A stretch of 64,000 bases of DNA from Cryptocoryne crispatula var. balansae (Eukaryota; Streptophyta; Magnoliopsida; Alismatales; Araceae): positions 26,574,561-26,638,560 of the forward strand of contig CM069918.1 in assembly GCA_036172225.1 (NCBI GenBank), written 5' to 3'. Below are positions 22,387-33,587 of the stretch, one piece after another; within the stretch, counting starts at the first letter, position 1; the number at the start of each line of letters is the position of its first letter. The position numbers and the translations under genes were made by a program. The notes under the pieces were generated by a model, which saw nothing but the letters and a program-made list of their open reading frames with translations, ran no database searches and had not been told where the DNA came from.

Positions 22387-24741
22387 ATGAGTAACTTAGA
22401 CAAATTGTGGATGCATTTTCTTAATAGATTAGATTCTAGATATATTCAAGGGATCGAAGATTTTTTAAACTATTCTTTTCATGATTCTAGAATACAATTT
22501 AGACATGGACAACATAACGATCTAATACAATGTCCTTGTAAAAAATGTTGTAATACATTTATTTTTAAAAGAAATGTTGTCAAAGAACACCTAATATGCA
22601 ATGGTATATGGTTAAATTATCAAAAATGGATATGCCATGGTGAAATTGAAGTCAATATGATAAATGAGGTCATTACAAATTTAAATGAACCACAAGATAA
22701 TTATGTAGATGATCAAGTAATGGAAATGTTACAAGATATTCAAAATAATGAATCTTCTATTCGACATAATGAGGAAGAACACAATGAAGATAATTGTAAA
22801 TATTCCAAATTATTAAAAGATTCTGAAACACCTCTATATGAAGGTGTAAATAATGTGTCTAAATTAAAAATTATATTAAAGTTGATTCAACTTAAGTCCA
22901 TTAATGGTCTCACTAGAAAATATATGGATATGATATTATCTTTATTTAAGGAAGTCTTACCTAATGGGGGCATGTGTTCCCGATAATTGGTATGAGCTTA
23001 AGAAATTAGTTAAGGAATTGGGACTTACTTATGAGAAAATTCATGCATGTAAAAATGATTGTATTCTATTTTGGAAAGATAATAAAGATAAAAATGTTTG
23101 TCCATATTGTAACACCTCCAGATATAAAAATGATCCTAAAAATCCAAATAAAAAATAGCACAAAAAGTTTTACATTATTTTCCATTAGGAGGTAGGTTGC
23201 AGCGTTTATTCATATCATCCAATACGGCTAAGTGGATGACATGGCACAGTCAGCCACGATCATATCAATTGAGAGGTGAAATGCGTCATCCTGCCGATTC
23301 TCCCGCTTGGAAAAGGGTGGATGAACTTTATCCAGAATTTGCATTAGAGAAACGCAACATTCGGATTGGATTGGCTGAGATGGCTTTAATCCATTTGGTC
23401 AAATGTCTTCAAAATATAGTGTGGCCTGTTGTTACAGTGGTGTACAACTTACCACCGTGGATGTGTATGAAAGCCACATACACAATGATATCATTATTAA
23501 TACCCGGTCCGAGAGCTCCCGGAAATGATATTGATGTATTCTTACAACCATTGGTGGAAGAGCTAAAAGAAAAGAAAGAGATTTTCATAATGAAAGTAAT
23601 ACTTTTTAGTACGATAAATGATTTTCCGGGATATGCAAATTTATCTGGATGGAGTACTAAAGGAAAATTGGCGTGTCCTATCTGTAATGAAGAAACACAT
23701 TCCATTCGACTTACTCATAGTCGAAAACAATGCAACCTTGGTCATCGTCGGTTCTTACCAGTAGCACATCGGTGGAGAAAGAACCAGTATAAGCATCTTT
23801 TTGATGGTCGACGATGTGTGAAGGGAGCACCAAAGATACTTACGGGATATGACCTATGGAGGCAACAAAAGGAGATGGACACTATTAGGTTCGGAAAACC
23901 ATTTAAGAAAGATTTAGAGAACTTAAGGAAAAATTTGTCAAAGAATAAAAATTGGAAGAAGAAGAGTATATTTTTTGAGAAACTACCATATTGGTCATCT
24001 CTTATCATTCGGCACCATTTGGATGTCATGCATATTGAGAAGAATGTGTGCGACAATATATTAGAGATGTTTAACTTATCAGGAATTGACAAGGACAATT
24101 TGAACTCACGGAAAGATTTAGTAGATTTAAATATTCGCCCCGAGTTACATCCGTACGAGGGTTCATCAAAGTTTCCAGATGCAATTTATAAACTTATCAA
24201 CGATCAAAAGTCTAGAATACTTGATTTCATTAAGAATGTTCGAGTGCCGGATGGTTATTCTTCGAATTTTAGTAGATGTGTAGATTTAAGTGTCCGAACA
24301 ATTAGTGGTTTAAAAAGTCATGATTGTCATGTTATGATGCAAATAATTATTCCTTTGGCATTTCAAGGAAACGTGCCGAAGGATGTACTGAGTCCTATTG
24401 TAGAGTTATGCCAGTATTTTAAGATCATCTGCGCTAAGGTTTTGAACAGTAACATTTTGAGAGATTGGGAGACAAAGATTGCAGTAACATTGTGCAAGTT
24501 GGAACAAATTTTTCCACCATCATTATTTGATGTAATGATTCACCTAGTTGTGCATTTGGCTTATAAGGCAAGAATGTTTGGACCAGTTCAATACCGATGG
24601 ATGTATCCAATTGAAAGATATTTAAAGAGGCTCAAAGATTATGTGGGCAACAAGGCGAGAGTTGAAGGTTCTATTGCCCAGGGCTACTTGATTGGGCAAT
24701 CTGGCCTCCGATTGGCCAAAAAGATGAAGTTCCACAATTAG
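22387..24741 (+). pseudogene. TNP2-type transposase of CACTA 1, broken
   Basis: The N-terminal transposase-associated domain runs from the ATG at 22387 (CPCKKCCN, VVKEHLICNG, YQKWICHGE). The Transposase_21 core is at 23197-24120 (RHPADSPAW, WPVVTVVYNLPPW, GPRAPGNDIDVFLQPL, DFPGYANLSGWSTKG, LDVMHIEKNVCDNI). The beginning of DUF4218 follows (VPDGYSSNFSRCVD, FPPSLFDVMIHL, GPVQYRWMYPIERY). Damage: a frameshift at the G run 22966-22970, another in the A run near 23150, a local frame change between about 23376 and 23425, and loss of the rest of DUF4218 and all of DUF4216 at about 24710. The enzyme would cut element ends. This copy is inactive. Confidence 0.9.
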
Positions 24742-24777
24742 AAGCTGGGATTGCTGCCTAATATTTTTATGTGACAG

Positions 24778-26627
24778 ATGAAGAGAATTTTCCGCAAAAG
24801 TCGTAGGACATCTCAGACTGCTACACCATCTGAGGGCGGTGGACCTCGGGGTCAATCTCAGGCATCTAGGGATCGACCTTCCACCTCCAGGGCTGTTGCT
24901 TTCGAGCCAGTTAGGGAGGCACCCCATGAGCCTAGTCCATCTCGGACTCGTTCTCACCGGGTTCCAACGACGTCTCCTACAGATGGTAGTAGTCCATCTT
25001 CCCATGCTTCAGGTATATATTTGAATATATGCAAGTAAAAAGTTTTCTTAAACATCTTCGTTGTCTAATTGTAATTTTTAATTTATACTTAAGTAGCTAC
25101 ATCAGTTAGACGTGGGAGAGGTCCAGCAAAGGCCATCAGTGTGCGAACACTTGGCCCTGATGAGTCATACAACGTCGTTCTAGTAGGAGGATCCGGCGTT
25201 GGATCACATGGACAGGAGTTTACCTCCTACTTAGGAGTTATGAACAGTGTTCATTGCGATTTATGGGAGCATAATTACATTGCTCTACCGCAGGAAAAAA
25301 AGGATGCCATATTCCGTGATTTAGAGGTAACATTTAAGTAGCTTCATCTTATTTAAATTTTGGTGATCTTTTTAATCATTTTTATATTAATGCAGCAACA
25401 TTTTACCTTTGAGCGGAATCCACAATCCGATGCACAGATATTAAGGCATATGGGAGATATGCAAAGAAAACAAAGAAATCATTTGAAAAGAAAGGTAAAA
25501 TATAATTTATAATGTAATTTCGAGATAACCAATTTTTTGTTAACAATATTTGTCTACAGTATTTTACAGTATGATCAAATGAGGAAGCTCGTGCCAACAT
25601 TCCTCCACAGTGCAACGAGGAACAATGGCATCATATGTGCCATTTATGGAGTCAAGATGAAGCTAGAGTAAATCAAAAAAATCTTTTCTCTTATAATTAG
25701 ATTTTTAATGTCGATAAATGTTATTTCATTTGTATTTTTTTAATGTTATTTCATTTGTATATATATATATGTAGGCATTGAGTGAAAAGAATGCCGGTAA
25801 TAGGCGGCAATTAACAATGCCATACAGAAGAGGAAGAACAAATATACACCAGTTAGAAAGAGACTTTATAAGTAGTCAAAACTTAAAAGTTCATATTAGT
25901 TGATTCTTATTCTCTAATAACCTTTATCCTTTTTTTAATTTTTTGGACAGGTACGAAAAGAAGGTCGACCTCCAACTCATCCGGAGGTATTCCTTGATGG
26001 AGCAGTCATTTAGGATAATGACCAAAGTCGTCTTATGATGGTAATTATTGATTATCATAACCTATTTTTCTTTATAATCCACAATTCATCATGGTAGGAT
26101 TTTAATTTTTTTTCATATTATTTATAGGAAAATATGCAAGGATTGATGAATCCCCCAGCATCTGAATCCTCGGATGCTGGGGTATCACAGCCTCCACTCA
26201 ACGCGGAGGAAGCTTTCATATCCGTATTTCGTAGAGATCGACCAGGACGGATCCGATGTGGTGGGTGAGGTGAAACTCGCCACACTTGGTATGGTGAGTC
26301 AAGCGGAGTGCTTCTAGCTCGACTCAAGAAGTTCGAGAGCTTAGAGATCAGGTGGCGAGGCAAGGAGAAATCAATGAACGTTATGAAGAACAAATTACTT
26401 CATTGAAACAACAATTGGACAACCAACAGAAATCATTCCAAGATAATTTTGATCGCCTCAATCTGATCATAGAAGGCTTGACTCAAAGGTTCCCGACTTC
26501 TGATGTGCCATCCACATAGGGGCATCCTCCGCCTCAACAAACAGAGGATAGAAATGGCGATGACGACGAGGATTACGAGGATGCCGAGGAGAGTGAAGAT
26601 GATGATGAAGATGATGAAGATGAATAG
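24778..26627 (+). pseudogene. Second CACTA 1 gene, Ptta/En-Spm TNPA-like (Transposase_24 type)
   Basis: Several exons can be followed on the plus strand. A Ser/Pro-rich N-terminus (24778-25008) is followed by the exon with RRGRGPAKAISVRTLGP (25097-25326), then HFTFERNPQSDAQILRHMGD (25396-25495), ANIPPQCNEEQWHHMCHLW (25580-25670) and ALSEKNAGNRRQLTMPYRRG (from 25775). The next exon has GRPPTHPEV (25951-26040), and the last (26129-26627) ends in an acidic tail of Asp/Glu. The NAGNRRQLTMPY and GRPPTHPEV words are typical of plant Ptta/En-Spm proteins. A one-base shift near 25570 and in-frame stops (for example after GAVI at about 26010) break it. By analogy it bound the subterminal repeats. Confidence 0.78.
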
Positions 26628-26969
26628 ATTCAGATGTATTTTCTACTCTTTATGAATGTCAATATTCATATGTATCAAAACTTTTTGTGTATGAATGTGA
26701 TTTTGAATTTGGTATGTGAATATGAATTTAAATTTGGTGAATTTCAATTTGGTATGTGAATGTGTGTTGTTTCATCCTAATTCTGTGCCCGTTCCGTGTT
26801 TTAAACGAGCAATCCGACACCGAAATTATTAATATAAATCAATTTTTTGATTGGTAGATCCGATTTTTGGTCTTTCTGAAAGTTTCACGAATGATTGATT
26901 TTCCGGATTGGATCGTATAATTGATCCAATCCGGCCAATCAAATTAATTTTCTTTTCAGAAATTTATTA
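26628..26969. other. 3' untranslated part of CACTA 1
   Basis: AT-rich sequence with repeated TTTGGTATGTGAAT words near 26710-26760. No coding sequence is seen. Confidence 0.5.
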
Positions 26970-27490
26970 TGAAGCCGTCGCCACTAACTTTATTCGGGAC
27001 GGCTTTAGCCGTCCCAAATATTAAAAACAGCCGTCGCAAAACCAGAGAAAAAAATCCGGAAACCCACCCCGGGGGTTTCTGCCTACCATTTGCGACGGCT
27101 TACGTGGCCGTCGCAAGTAAACTTATTGGCGACGGCTGGTGAGCCATCGCCAATAAGCTTATTTGAGATGGCTTAACCCGTCCCAAATAACTTCATCCGC
27201 CGTCTAATCTCCTTACCATTTGCGACGGCTTAAGCCGTCGCTAGTAAAGTTATTGGCGACGGCTGTTTATGCCGTCCCCAATAATTGGTCGTCTTATTAA
27301 TGATTTATGCGACGGCTTACAAGCCGTCGCCAATAAATTTACTAGCGATGGCGTAACGGTAGCCATCGCTAATATTATTGGCGACGGCGTTATTTGCGAC
27401 GCGTTTGCGACAGCTTTACAGCCGTCGCTAATAAATATTAGCGACGTCTTTTCGGTTTTTTGGGACGGCTTACGGCCGTCCCTAGAAACC
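26970..27490. repeat. Subterminal hairpin repeats of CACTA 1, right
   Basis: At least a dozen copies of TTGGCGACGGCT / AGCCGTCGCAAATA words in both orientations, matching the left subterminal block. Some copies read GGGACGGCTTTAGCCGTCCC instead. Confidence 0.8.
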
Positions 27491-27508
27491 TATTTTCTTG
27501 TAGTGACT

Positions 27509-27565
27509 AATCATTTACATATAACACTAAACACTCGTCCATTTCACCCAACTAATGTTAGCATT
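27509..27565. repeat. Foldback element, right arm (second part)
   Basis: This resumes the arm cut by CACTA 1 (ATTTACATATAACACTAAA) and ends near TTTCACCCAACTAATG, the complement of the left outer end near 19125. Confidence 0.6.
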
Positions 27566-27985
27566 TCAAGAGAGTATTGTGTCTCATTTTTATTGAAGAT
27601 TAAAAGATTTCTCCCACTAAAGTGGTGTAGTGAGTTGGGTCTAGGTCGGCCTAGCTCAAACTTGACTTGGTCAGATTAGATCATGATTAAGGTTGAATCC
27701 TTATTTTTTAGTATTAAAATTTTAAATAATTAAAAAATGTAAAAATTTAAAAAAATTAAAAAAAATATAAAAATATGGTATATGATTAAAAAAAATTTCC
27801 ATTCAAATCTTCCATACTATTTTCTAGATAATAAAGATACTCTATCCGAGTCATTTTGAGAATAGTATATTTGGTTGTAAACTATAGAAGTATGTTGTCA
27901 AATTTCACCTTGAGCACACTTTCAATCTTCTAGGTTGAACTCAAGTTCACCTATTTCTTAATGCCCAAGCTTGCAACACATTATA
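27566..27985. other. Spacer, nothing recognised
   Basis: AT-rich sequence with A/T runs at 27720-27790. No coding sequence or element end was found. Confidence 0.4.
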
Positions 27986-28790
27986 AATAGTGACCTACCT
28001 GATGCATTTTTTCATAGTTAACAAAGAATTAAGTCTAAATCCGTGCACCATTTTAGTAGGAAATCCAATCCCTAGACTACCATTTCTCTTGTTGAAGTGA
28101 GCACCTAAGGATATTAAAGATGATGATGAAAAAGAAGAATAAGAAGAAGAAGAAGAAAGAAAAAGGTGAAGATGACTTGCAAAAAGTTGATGTAGTAGTA
28201 GAGCTAAAGAAACAACATATGGGAGTGAGTAGACAAGCTCTTGGGGCTACTAAAGGAGAAGAAGAATATGATGAAGATAGGCAGTGCGGCATAGAAGCAA
28301 GGAAACAATGGAGAAATAGTTGCAACCTAAGCACCATAAAATGGGCAAGCAAAGCTACAACCATCTTTTACTTTTTTTCTTTCATGATGGTGTAGAGTTA
28401 AGTCATGCAGAGTCAGTTGATCAGAAAAAAAGTAAAAGATGATTGTAGCATCACTTGCCCATTTTAAGGCACTAAATTGCTACTATTTTTTCTTTGTTTC
28501 CATGGCTCAATTGCCATGTGTCTATCTACCTTTTCAGTAGCCACAAGAGCTTGCCTACTTGCCCCTATCCGTTGTTTCCAGCTCTACTTTTGTGTGAGTC
28601 ATCTTCTCCTTTTATTTTCTTCTTCTTCTTTGTTTGTTTTCCTCTTTAATAACCATATGAGCTCACTTCAGCAAGAAAGATAGTAGTCTAGGGACTAGAT
28701 TTCAACTTAAATAGTGTGTGAGGATAAGCTTAAATCTTTGTTAACTCTTAAAAACATGCACTGGATAAGTCGCTACTCAAAATGCCTTAC
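27986..28790. mobile_element. Foldback-type inverted repeat, about 400-bp arms
   Basis: The left arm (about 27986-28384) and right arm (about 28425-28790) are reverse complements over nearly all their length. Paired blocks include CCCTAGACTACCATTTCTCTTG against the complement of CAAGAAAGATAGTAGTCTAGGG, and GAAGTGAGC against GCTCACTTC. A short loop of about 40 bp separates them. Arms contain GAA/TTC-rich stretches that create long open frames without protein character. No clear target-site duplication was seen. It is probably an old MITE or foldback transposon. Confidence 0.7.
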
Positions 28791-29284
28791 AAACTTGAGT
28801 GAATGATCAAGAAAAATTAAATTTACTAGAGTGTCACAGAATAGAGAAGAAATGTCGAAGAAAGCTTTAAAAAGTAATACTAACACTTAAAACATAGGTT
28901 AGTAAAAAAATTAAATAAAAATTAATCTCTAAGAAGTCTTGAAATGAAATAAAAAATGAGCAATCTTGAAATGCTTCATAGAGAGAAATTACACTATTTG
29001 AACACTTGAGAGTGTATTTTTTGAGTGAGAAGGGAGTTGAAAGAGAGAGTGAGGAAGGGATGAGTACAAGAAGATATTTCTTGTGGGCCTTAGGAGAGTC
29101 CCGATAGGGTAGTTGTGGGTTGCATGTCCCAACCTAGGTTCGATGATGGGTCGAGGAACCTAGGTCCCGACCTGGCTAGTCAACCAAAAATTACCAGGTC
29201 AAGCAACCGAGCATGATACATGTTTCCATGGATTTCCCCCTCCTTTTACTTGAGGCAATTCAAACTATTTTAATTGTTGTCTGT
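28791..29284. other. Spacer, nothing recognised
   Basis: Non-coding sequence without repeats or element ends that I could identify. Confidence 0.4.
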
Positions 29285-29444
29285 CTCCCGAGAAGGAATA
29301 CCCATACTTGAAAGTTGTAGAGTTCTAAACTCAATCAAAAACATATAAAAATGATATACTTAATAATATCATAATATATTTATCATGCCGGTGTACCATT
29401 ATATAATTTGTATTTGGGTTAGAAGAAATTTTCTTACCAAGGAA

Positions 29445-29448
<4 letters not shown>

Positions 29449-29495
<47 letters not shown>
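29449..29495. repeat. (CT)n microsatellite in copy 1 of the tandem unit
   Basis: About 23 CT units. The same place in copies 2 and 3 has only about five or six, so the microsatellite expanded after the triplication. Confidence 0.95.
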
Positions 29496-29500
<5 letters not shown>

Positions 29501-30222
29501 GACTCATTTTTCTCATACCAACCCATACAAGGGTTGCCGCTAGTCTCACTAGTCCATTTGGTCGTTAACCTTGGTGATAGCTCAGTGTGGAATCGCTTTT
29601 CTTAATGTTCATTTAGGTCTGTAAAACTTTGAAACAATGGTGCAAGGTACTTTTTAGTCACATGCCGCAACAGTGTGGACTGTGGACACAACCAAAAGGG
29701 TAGAAACGTCTGAATTTGAAATCAAGAACCATTCTACGTGAGGGCTTTCAACAGACCTAGCCACAACCAAAATGGGCACTCAAGTTATCTGTTTCTCGAC
29801 TCCCGAGAAGGAATACCCCCACTTGAAAGTTGTAGAGTTCGAAACTCAATTACAAACATATAAAATTGATATACTTAATAATATTATAATATATTTATCA
29901 TGTCGGTGGTGTACCATTATATAATTTGTATTTGAGTTAGAATAAATTTTCTATGCTAAATAAAATTTTCTCTCTCTCTTGTTGGCTCATTTTTCCATAC
30001 CGGTAGCTACGGGGGTTGCCACTAGTCTCACTAGTCCATTTGGTCATTAACCTTGGTGATACCTCGGTGTGGAACCACTTTTCCTAATGCCCATTTAGGT
30101 CTTTAGAACTTTGAAACAACTGTGCAAGGTACTTTTTAGTCACATGTCGTAGTGGTGTGGACTGTGGACACAACCAAAAGGGCAGAAACATCTGAAATCA
30201 AAGCAAAGAACCTCTCTGTGTG

Positions 30223-30606
30223 GAGTTTAGATCACCTCAGGCTCCCCGGTGAAGGGAGTACCTTTAGTTTCTAATGAAAATCGGCCACAACCCTTGGTCA
30301 CTTAAGTGGCGGTTCAAATAACAAGTTTGGTAAACAGCCACCGAAAAGGGCTGAATCGCTACCGATACCTTACTAACTCACTACCCATCGGTAGCAAGTT
30401 GTATTAAGGTTGGTATTGAGTTTGTAAGGCGTCGATAACAATTCAATAATGGTTCACCAACTTATTAACCTGCTACCGACAGGGTTTAACTACTACCGAC
30501 GCCTTACTAACTCACTATTCATCACTTAAGTGACTAGTATCGTGGCCTTTTCTCATTAGGGACTAAGGGTACTTCTTCCACCTAGGAACTAAGGTGATCT
30601 GAACTC
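30223..30606. mobile_element. Mutator-like MITE, copy 1
   Basis: Ends GAGTTTAGATCACCTC and, inverted, GAGTTCAGATCACCTT. The 9-bp duplications CTCTGTGTG (30214-30222) and CTATGTGTG (30607-30615) differ at one base. The neighbouring tandem copies show the uninterrupted site. The interior has CACTTAAGTGGCGGTTCAAAT and CCGAAAAGGGCTGAATCGC, also found in the copies at 46011 and 47770. There is no coding sequence. Confidence 0.85.
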
Positions 30607-31268
30607 CTATGTGTGAGGGTTTTCAACAAACTTGGCCACCTGTCAAAATGGGCACTCAAATTATCTATCCCCCGAGAAGGAATACCCCCACTTGAAAGTT
30701 GTAGGGTTCTAAACTCAATTACAAACATATAAAACTGATATACTTAATAATATTATATTATATTTTTCATGTCGGCGTACCATTATATAATTTGTATTTG
30801 GGCTACAAGAAATTTTCTCTACCAAGGAAATTTTTCTCTCTCTTGTTGACTCATTTTTTCATACCGGCTCCTACTAGGGTTACCACTAGTATAACTAGAC
30901 CATTTGGTCATTAACCTTGGCGATTAATAGCTCAATGCAGAACCACCTTTCTTGATGCCCGTTTAGGTCTTCATAACTTTGAAACAACTGTGCAAGATAC
31001 TTTTTAGTCACATGCCGCAACGGTGTGGACTGTGTACACAACCAAAAAGGCAAAAATGTCTGAATTCGAAACCAAGAACCTCTTTGCGTGAGGGTTTTCA
31101 GCAGACCTGTCCGCCTGTCAAAATGGGCACTCGAGCCCATGACCTTCCCTAGTGGGGGAGGTGGTGTCCACCAACGCACCAATAGCAACGTACCACTATG
31201 TTTTCGATGTGCTATGCACTGGCGAAGGTTACGTACATGCCTTATCAAAGCCCTTTGGAGAAGAAATT

Positions 31269-33017
31269 AAGGGTCTGTTTGAGAACCATGTGGAAGCGCT
31301 TTTTTTGTACTTCACCTTCATCTGAAATGCCTTCTTTTTTTTTGGTCTCGTTTGGGAACCGCTCAAACGTAACTTCTCCTTCATTGAAGAGGAGGAAGCG
31401 AGAAGGAAAAAATATCTCCTTCTTAAAACTAAAAAAACACTCCCAACGGACACTCCCGATGGAAGACATCTCTCGCGCCGTATATACTCAGGAAGCCTCC
31501 TTATCAACGCATCTCCTCTTTGTCGTGTCGACGTTGGAAGACAGTGTCGACCTGCTTGTCTTCCTCGTTTCCTCTTTGTCGCCCTGGAAGCCGCTCATCG
31601 ACGCCGGCTCGTCTTCATCGTGTCTTCGGCTAATGGCATGGAAGATGCTGGAAGACAATGCCAAACGCTCTATTCTTCCTCGTCTCCTCTTCGCCGCCCC
31701 AGACGCCACACCTCGATGCCATCTCCTCTTCGAAGGCGTCTTCGGCTGTTGGAGTGAAAGACACTGGAAGACAATGTCGAAGGCCCTGGAAACCGCTCCT
31801 CTTCACCGTGCACAACGCTTGCCGGAAGATTCTTCTTTGCCACGTCCACAGTCCTTGGCGTAGATGACACTGGAAGACGTCTTCTGTTTGTAGATCGCTA
31901 TCGGAATACTTTTCAATGCTCCACCGTCATCTGCCACCTCCTTGTTCTCCTCCTCCGTGCTTTGCTACCCTCCCCCGTCTTACTCTATTATGCTCCCGAG
32001 GCCGTTGCGAGGAGCTTCGACTAACAAGAAGGCCTTGCCTTCAAGCAGCTAGAGGACAATAGTCAAAGTCACCCTCGGTCGGTGTGGAGGAGCCTCCAGG
32101 GCCACGACTCGCTGACGGACCTTGGGCATATGTTCGTTTGACTTGTAGGTAAGTTGTCGAATAATATTATGGAATAATTCAACATGAATTTATCAACTTG
32201 ATTGATTAGTTTTGAGGGTGTAAAAGAGCAGAGCCGGATACCACGTTGTTCAAAGTTACACTCAATTTTTATGTTGATCTCAAGTCTTTGCTAACGTGCA
32301 AAATTCTTGTCCAGATTTTACAATGTTCAAGTCTATAGATCACCTATAGATCGATCTCGTTGCTTGAAGACTCTCGCTGGACCTCTACATACGTATCCTT
32401 ATCCCCAACTGTCCATCGGAACAAATACATATCATGTTTAAATCACTTATAGTTTGAAAATCTGATTTCGGATTTGTAATTATCTTAATTTTTTCTTAAT
32501 TAAAATCAATACAAATTCAGTTCAGGGACTCAATTATATTTGTGGTTTGTTTGATGCCTTCAGTTTATGTTTCTAAAATTTTGATCTCACCAAACTTAAT
32601 GTGCCGGAAGGGAATAGATTTCGGTTGGATCAACAATGGGTTGACACTGGTCGATATATGTTTTCATATCCTAGACTTCTTGTTTTTATTTGTCTAACTT
32701 TGTTGAAAGGCTATGAGATCACTGCTATCATTAAGAGATTCATTGACAAGTCAAATTTTTGGACAATAGTTATTTTTTTGTAAAGAATAAGTGTTTTTAC
32801 ATTGAAAAATGAACAATGTTGAAACATCGAGTATTCAATTCAATTTTATTAATATGTTCATTTGACATGTTTATGTGGAAGTACTTTACTTATATATCTC
32901 AAAAATCGCACCAAATAACTTTCACTTCTGTATTAAAGAAGTACTTTTAAGTGAAGTACCTTCATTGCGGAGGTGCTTCTTAGTGAAGTACTTCTCACGA
33001 CTTCCCAAACGGAACCT
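31269..33017. mobile_element. hAT-like non-autonomous element, 1.75 kb
   Basis: A perfect 8-bp duplication AAGAAATT flanks it (31261-31268 and 33018-33025). The ends AAGGGTCTGTTTGAGAAC and, inverted, AGGTTCCGTTTGGGAAG form imperfect inverted repeats, and GAAGTACTT words recur near both ends. The left half (31290-31860) is richer in GC with repeated CTGGAAGACAATGYC and CTCCTCTTCGCCG words and long open frames on both strands. No protein family is recognised there, and it could include captured host sequence. The right half is AT-rich. Confidence 0.72.
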
Positions 33018-33587
33018 AAGAAATTGTAGCTGCACCGCTAGGTTTATATTAATTTTATTAACTCTATTTATATTTATTAATAATTATAAATATGTTATTG
33101 AAAAACTGGCTTCTAATTTATTTTTTTTAAAAAAGATTAAATTAGTAATTCCTTGACCGAATGTCTAAAATGGATAGTCCATCGCACCAATTTTCTTTAA
33201 TCTGCCCTCCGTTCCATCGACCACCGTTTCTATGGCTGTTTGATACATTTTAAAATTCTGAAATCACTCGTGAAAAAAATGGGCCGAAGAGATCGCCTCT
33301 TTGCGTTCGCCTCTTCCGCCTTTTGCCCCCATCTCCTTTCGCCTATCTCGAAGAAACCTTATGTCTCGTCTAAGTGCTCGTCACCACTTTCTTGTCTGAA
33401 TGCTGGGGGTCATGCAAAAGAAGGCAAAGAAGATCTTTCACTGGTAATGGCTCTTCACGTCTTCGTCTCGTCCCATCTAAATGCTCCATCGTTCGTCTCT
33501 TCCCCTTTCTCCTCATCGGCATTCGCCGACACAGAGAACTCCGGGCTGATCTAGGGATGCTAACACAGAGGTAACACCTTGTACAAG
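33018..33587. other. Unassigned region upstream of the split open frame
   Basis: An AT-rich stretch is followed by a more balanced region (33280-33560) with an open frame whose product I do not recognise. GAG|GTAACA at 33570 could be a splice donor. It may be the 5' part of a host gene that includes the split frame at 33588, but nothing confirms this. Confidence 0.3.

Larger units (their letters stand above)
20634..27505 (+). mobile_element. CACTA (En/Spm) transposon 1, complete ends, 6.9 kb
   Basis: It begins CACTACAGGAAACTGGGT and ends, inverted, CACTACAAGAAAATAGGT. The 3-bp duplication ACT (20631-20633 and 27506-27508) is typical of CACTA elements. Subterminal arrays of GACGGC/GCCGTC hairpins lie at both ends. 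Two plus-strand genes lie inside: a TNP2-type transposase and a second TNPA/Ptta-type gene. Both are damaged, so it is non-autonomous now, but its intact ends could be mobilised by a relative. Confidence 0.95.
29285..31130. repeat. Three tandem copies of a roughly 0.5 kb unit
   Basis: Units begin at about 29285, 29800 and 30669 with CCCGAGAAGGAATACCC. Each contains ACTTGAAAGTTGTAG, ACCATTATATAATTTGTATTTG, a CT-rich stretch, TTGTTGACTCATTTTT and ACTTTTTAGTCACATG in the same order. Copy 2 is interrupted near its right end by the MITE at 30223-30606. No protein or element end is recognised inside the unit. Confidence 0.85.

Noticed and set aside
28077..28395. Lys/Glu-rich and Phe-rich open frames
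   Set aside because: They arise from GAA/TTC-rich arms of the foldback, open on both strands.
31198..31863. A 221-codon open frame
   Set aside because: It crosses the left edge of the hAT-like element and its duplication, so it cannot be an old gene as it stands. No domain is recognised.
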